Source: Mycolicibacterium boenickei (GTDB taxonomy: Bacteria; Actinomycetota; Actinomycetes; Mycobacteriales; Mycobacteriaceae). Taken from it: DNA of 64,000 bases. Each line of letters starts with the position of its first letter. The stretch's first letter is position 1. The position numbers and the translations under genes are program-made. Shown here one piece after another: positions 61,599-64,000 of this stretch. A model generated the notes under the pieces. The model had not been told where the DNA came from. It saw nothing but the letters and a program-made list of their open reading frames with translations, and did not search any database. The DNA is taken from NCBI RefSeq assembly GCF_010731295.1, contig NZ_AP022579.1, positions 5,890,001-5,954,000 of the forward strand. The letters are read 5' to 3'.

Positions 61599-62861
61599 GT
61601 GGCGACCATCGCGATCGTCGCCATCGGCAGCCGCGGCGATGTGGCACCGCTGACCGGCGTCGGCGTCCGGCTACAGCGGGCCGGTCATCGCGTTCTTGTG
61701 GTGGCGTACCAGGCTTTCGCCGATCTCGTGATCGGGTGCGGGTTGGAGTTTCGCGGACTCGACGACGATCTCGACGACGCCGCAGCCGATCTGACCGACG
61801 TGTGCGCACGCGATGCCGCGAAGGCGATGGCCGCGTTCCTGTCGCCACGCGGCATGCGGGAGTTGGGCGATCGGGTGTTGACAGCCCTGTGCGACGAGCC
61901 GCCCGACATCCTGCTGCTGTCACCGTTCGCGGAGTTGGCCGGACATCCGCTGGCCGACGCGCTCGCCATCCCCCGCATCGGCGTCCGGCTGCAGCCCTTC
62001 TCGGCGACTTCGCAGTATCCCCCAGCCGTGCTCGGCGCGTGGTCCGCGGGCCGGTTCGGCAACCGGGCGGCGGCGAGGATCGGTGAGTCGATGATCGACG
62101 GGATGTACGGCGCGGCGGTCAACCACTTTCGCGCACAACTCGATCTGCCCAGAGCCTCGACACGGACGCTGAGGCGCCGACGCAGCGACGCACGCTGGCC
62201 CATCCTCTACGGCTACTCCCCTGCGGTGCTTCCCCGGCCGTCCGACTGGCGACCGGGCATCGACGTCGTCGGCTACTGGTGGCCGGCCCACCCGACCGGA
62301 TGGCAACCGCCCACCGAACTGGTCGAGTTTCTGGACGCCGGCCCACCACCGGTCGTCATCGGCTTCGGCAGCACGGTCAACAGCAGCGCCGAAGCCGAAC
62401 GGCTGTCAACGGTTGTCGCGCAGGCGGTTCGGGATGCGGGCGTTCGCGCCGTGATCCAGGCCGGTTGGGCAGGGCTCGACCTGTGTCGCGACGACGTGAT
62501 CGCGGTCGGCGAGGTCCCCCACGACTGGCTGTTCGCGCGGGCGGCAGCCGTGGTCCACCACTGCGGCGCCGGGACCGTCGCGGCGGGACTTCGCGCCGGA
62601 GTGCCGGCAATCGCGGCCCCGGGCGCGTATGGCGACCAACCGTTCTGGGCGCGACGACTGTTCGATCTCGGCGTCAGCCCCCGGCCGATCCCGCAACGTC
62701 GACTCGACGCCGACAACCTCGGTGGTGCGATACGCGATGTGTCTTCAGACAGCCGCTTCCGAGACCGAGCGACGAGGATGGCGACAGCACTCGGCGCTGA
62801 GGACGGTGCGGGGCGGGTGCTGCGAGCCGTCGCCGAATGCACCGGTTCCGCTGACAACTAA
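61599..62861 (+). CDS. Family 1 (UGT/MGT-like) glycosyltransferase
   Basis: A 420-residue GT-B glycosyltransferase resembling macrolide/sterol UDP-glucosyltransferases and Rv1524/Rv1526c. N-terminal IVAIGSRGDVAPLTGVGVRL is the acceptor-domain signature; the C-terminal donor motif is AAVVHHCGAGTVAAGLRAGVPAIAAPG with the His-x-Gly-x-Gly nucleotide-sugar contacts. GTG immediately follows the AtpE paralogue stop, with GGGAGG upstream. Co-transcription with an altered c-subunit suggests it modifies a lipophilic compound acting on ATP synthase; this is inference. Confidence 0.87.
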   Translation: MATIAIVAIGSRGDVAPLTGVGVRLQRAGHRVLVVAYQAFADLVIGCGLEFRGLDDDLDDAAADLTDVCARDAAKAMAAFLSPRGMRELGDRVLTALCDEPPDILLLSPFAELAGHPLADALAIPRIGVRLQPFSATSQYPPAVLGAWSAGRFGNRAAARIGESMIDGMYGAAVNHFRAQLDLPRASTRTLRRRRSDARWPILYGYSPAVLPRPSDWRPGIDVVGYWWPAHPTGWQPPTELVEFLDAGPPPVVIGFGSTVNSSAEAERLSTVVAQAVRDAGVRAVIQAGWAGLDLCRDDVIAVGEVPHDWLFARAAAVVHHCGAGTVAAGLRAGVPAIAAPGAYGDQPFWARRLFDLGVSPRPIPQRRLDADNLGGAIRDVSSDSRFRDRATRMATALGAEDGAGRVLRAVAECTGSADN

Positions 62862-62886
62862 TTGCCGATCAAGTTAAATACATGCC

Positions 62887-62929
62887 GGGCCTGCCGGACC
62901 GCCGCCGCTCTCGGCGGTTCGGCAGGCCC
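62887..62929. terminator. Bidirectional hairpin terminator
   Basis: GGGCCTGCCGGACCGCCG (62887-62904) and CGGCGGTTCGGCAGGCCC (62912-62929) pair over 18 bases with one G:T wobble or mismatch and a 7-base loop. It lies between the rightward glycosyltransferase (ends 62861) and the leftward nitronate monooxygenase (ends 62933). Confidence 0.8.
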
Positions 62930-62932
62930 CGG

Positions 62933-63781
62933 TCAATGCCAACGCCCGAGTAGCCGCTCGGCCCCTTCGGACAGCGATCGCACGATCTCGGCCGCGCCGG
63001 CCGGATCACGCACCAGCCCGACACCCTGCCCCGCGTTGACCGGCGATCCGCGCAGCACGCGCTCGGGAATGTCGGCAGGCCAACGATATCCGGCCGCAAC
63101 GTCGTATTCGGTGGTCAGCTCGGTGGCTTCGCTTTCGGCGGCCAGCAGGGCATCACGGGCCGCCGACGGCGTCAGCGCCTCGGCACATGCCGCCAAAGCG
63201 GTACCAACCCACGCCGCGGCCGCCCCGGCGGCCAGCACCGCGGCCACCGCCCGGGGCGACGAGATGCCGCCGGCGGCCAGCACGGGTACGTCGACCGCGT
63301 CGAGGACTTCGGCCAGCAGCGGCAGGGTCCCCACCGTCGGCTCACCATGGCCGCCACCCTCGGCCCCGCGCGCCACCAGGACGTCGACACCGGCATCGAC
63401 CGCGCGCCGGGCCGCGGCGACCGTGGCCACCTGCGTCGTCACCGTCAGGCCCGCGTCGTGCGCCCGACGGACCCACTCCCAATCCGCACCGAAACTGACG
63501 CTGAGCAGGGCCGGCCGGGCAGCCACTGCGGCCTCGAACAGATCCGGCCGGTCCTGAGCGACCCAGTGCACCAGCCCGATTCCGAATCGCTGTCCATCGA
63601 GCCGGCCGAGCTCGGCAGTCAATTGCTCGGCCGTCGCCGAACTGCCCATCCCGATCATGCCCAGGCCGCCCGCAGCCGACACCGCAGCCGCCAGCCGGCC
63701 TCCTGCCGCGCCGCCCATCGGGGCGTTGACGATGGGGACACCGATACCGATCGACCGCGACCAGGTGGTTGCCAAGCTCAC
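62933..63781 (-). CDS. Nitronate monooxygenase / 2-nitropropane dioxygenase family protein
   Basis: A 282-residue FMN TIM-barrel protein. VPIVNAPMGGAAGGRLAAAVSAAGGLGMIGMG is the FMN-binding N-terminus; DVLVARGAEGGGHGEP holds the catalytic His region; PVLAAGGISSPRAVAAVLAAGAAAAWVGTAL is the phosphate loop. It may oxidise nitronates or act as an enoyl reductase-like enzyme. GTG at 63781 gives the family N-terminus; the in-frame extension to 63832 overlaps the riboswitch region of the next gene. Confidence 0.85.
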   Translation of the reverse strand: MSLATTWSRSIGIGVPIVNAPMGGAAGGRLAAAVSAAGGLGMIGMGSSATAEQLTAELGRLDGQRFGIGLVHWVAQDRPDLFEAAVAARPALLSVSFGADWEWVRRAHDAGLTVTTQVATVAAARRAVDAGVDVLVARGAEGGGHGEPTVGTLPLLAEVLDAVDVPVLAAGGISSPRAVAAVLAAGAAAAWVGTALAACAEALTPSAARDALLAAESEATELTTEYDVAAGYRWPADIPERVLRGSPVNAGQGVGLVRDPAGAAEIVRSLSEGAERLLGRWH

Positions 63782-63804
63782 AGCCTGCAATGTTACGTCG
63801 TTGT

Positions 63805-63810
63805 TACAAT
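63805..63810 (+). promoter_or_regulatory. -10 element for the riboswitch transcript
   Basis: TACAAT matches the sigma-A -10 consensus closely. It lies 22 bases before the riboswitch fold, so transcription should start around 63817. No good -35 is visible. Confidence 0.55.
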
Positions 63811-63831
63811 GGAAAGCGCCAGCACATGGCA

Positions 63832-63875
63832 CCGGACGAGGCGCACCCGTACCCGGCCAGCGAAAAGACGGGGTG
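63832..63875 (+). ncRNA. Guanidine-III (ykkC-III) riboswitch
   Basis: The sequence keeps the class core: CCGGACGAGG at 63832-63841, GTACCCGG at 63849-63856, then CAG...AAGACGG at 63858-63871. The first CCGG pairs with the later CCGG, and CACCC (63844-63848) pairs with GGGTG (63871-63875) to make the pseudoknot. These latter positions differ from the known Thermobifida/Thermotoga-type examples (GCGCC with GGCGC) but stay complementary, a compensatory change. The ribosome site GGAGGTG (63879-63885) follows directly, so guanidinium binding probably exposes it and turns on the exporter gene. Confidence 0.9.
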
Positions 63876-63889
63876 TTTGGAGGTGTGCC

Positions 63890-64000
63890 ATGGCTTGGCT
63901 GATTCTCGTCGTCTCCGGTGTTCTCGAAGCCGTGTGGGCAACAGCCCTGAGCAAGACCGAGGGTTTCACGCGCCTGGTTCCGTCGGTCGTATTCTTTGTG
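63890..64000 (+). CDS. SMR family guanidinium exporter (Gdx/SugE-like), 3' truncated
   Basis: The first 37 codons of a small multidrug resistance protein: MAWLILVVSGVLEAVWATAL followed by SKTEGFTRLVPSVVFFV. The essential Glu (residue 13, in LEAVWA) and the helix-1 pattern fit the Gdx/SugE guanidinium/H+ antiporter subgroup rather than EmrE. The gene runs off the window. Placement directly after a guanidine-III riboswitch supports guanidinium export. Confidence 0.88.
   Translation, partial: MAWLILVVSGVLEAVWATALSKTEGFTRLVPSVVFFV

Overview
The window is high-GC DNA from a fast-growing mycobacterium (Mycolicibacterium type). The backbone follows the order of the Mycobacterium tuberculosis Rv3297-Rv3330 segment: nei, an RluA-type pseudouridine synthase, glpD2, lpdA, a GGCT-like gene, amiA1-amiB1, deoD, pmmB, upp, an Rv3311-like gene, add, deoA, cdd, sdhCDAB and dacB1. 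Several accessory blocks not expected from that order lie between these genes. All functional calls come from reading motifs and family resemblance; no search was run.

Region 1 (1-8.3 kb): the end of nei, a 13E12/HNH repeat-family gene with a LexA-type box over its start codon, a decayed monoamine oxidase remnant, a GNAT enzyme, and a desaturase/ferredoxin-reductase operon facing a FabR/DesT-like TetR regulator. A crotonase, a small membrane protein and an SDR follow. Region 2 (8.3-25.2 kb): pseudouridine synthase, glpD2, lpdA, the amiA1-amiB1 amidohydrolase pair, deoD, a TetR/FAD-monooxygenase divergon, an AbrB-type membrane protein, a MarR-pmmB pair, a large membrane protein with an internal duplication, and upp. 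Region 3 (25.3-36.1 kb): a SigH-like ECF sigma gene preceded by an 18-codon ORF, an SDR, an EspC-like plus NlpC/P60 pair, the Rv3311-like gene, exported proteins, and the nucleoside salvage genes add, deoA and cdd (with deoD and upp upstream).

Region 4 (36.3-42.8 kb): the succinate dehydrogenase operon sdhCDAB, then a carboxymuconolactone decarboxylase (CMD) gene with a textbook ECF41 promoter, a DUF1295 reductase, a PPOX/F420-type oxidoreductase and the ECF41 sigma factor itself. Region 5 (42.8-54.1 kb): a probable polyamine uptake and catabolism cluster made of a PotABCD-type ABC transporter, two FAD amine oxidases, a cupin, an XRE-cupin (PuuR-like) regulator, an aldehyde dehydrogenase, and a divergent Lrp regulator coupled to a class III aminotransferase.

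Region 6 (54.1-64 kb): an SMP-30-like protein, an AraC gene flanked by two paralogous MarR genes, and a GjpA-like cell-envelope protein whose upstream region carries a KstR-type operator. Then come dacB1 and a compact TetR / ATP-synthase c-subunit paralogue / family 1 glycosyltransferase operon. The window ends with a nitronate monooxygenase-like gene and a guanidine-III riboswitch leading into a truncated SMR (Gdx/SugE) exporter.

The strongest candidate for an undescribed system is the TetR-AtpE paralogue-glycosyltransferase cassette (60.67-62.86 kb). Other well-supported regulatory finds are the guanidine-III riboswitch, the ECF41 promoter, the KstR box, the SOS box, and several inverted-repeat operators.
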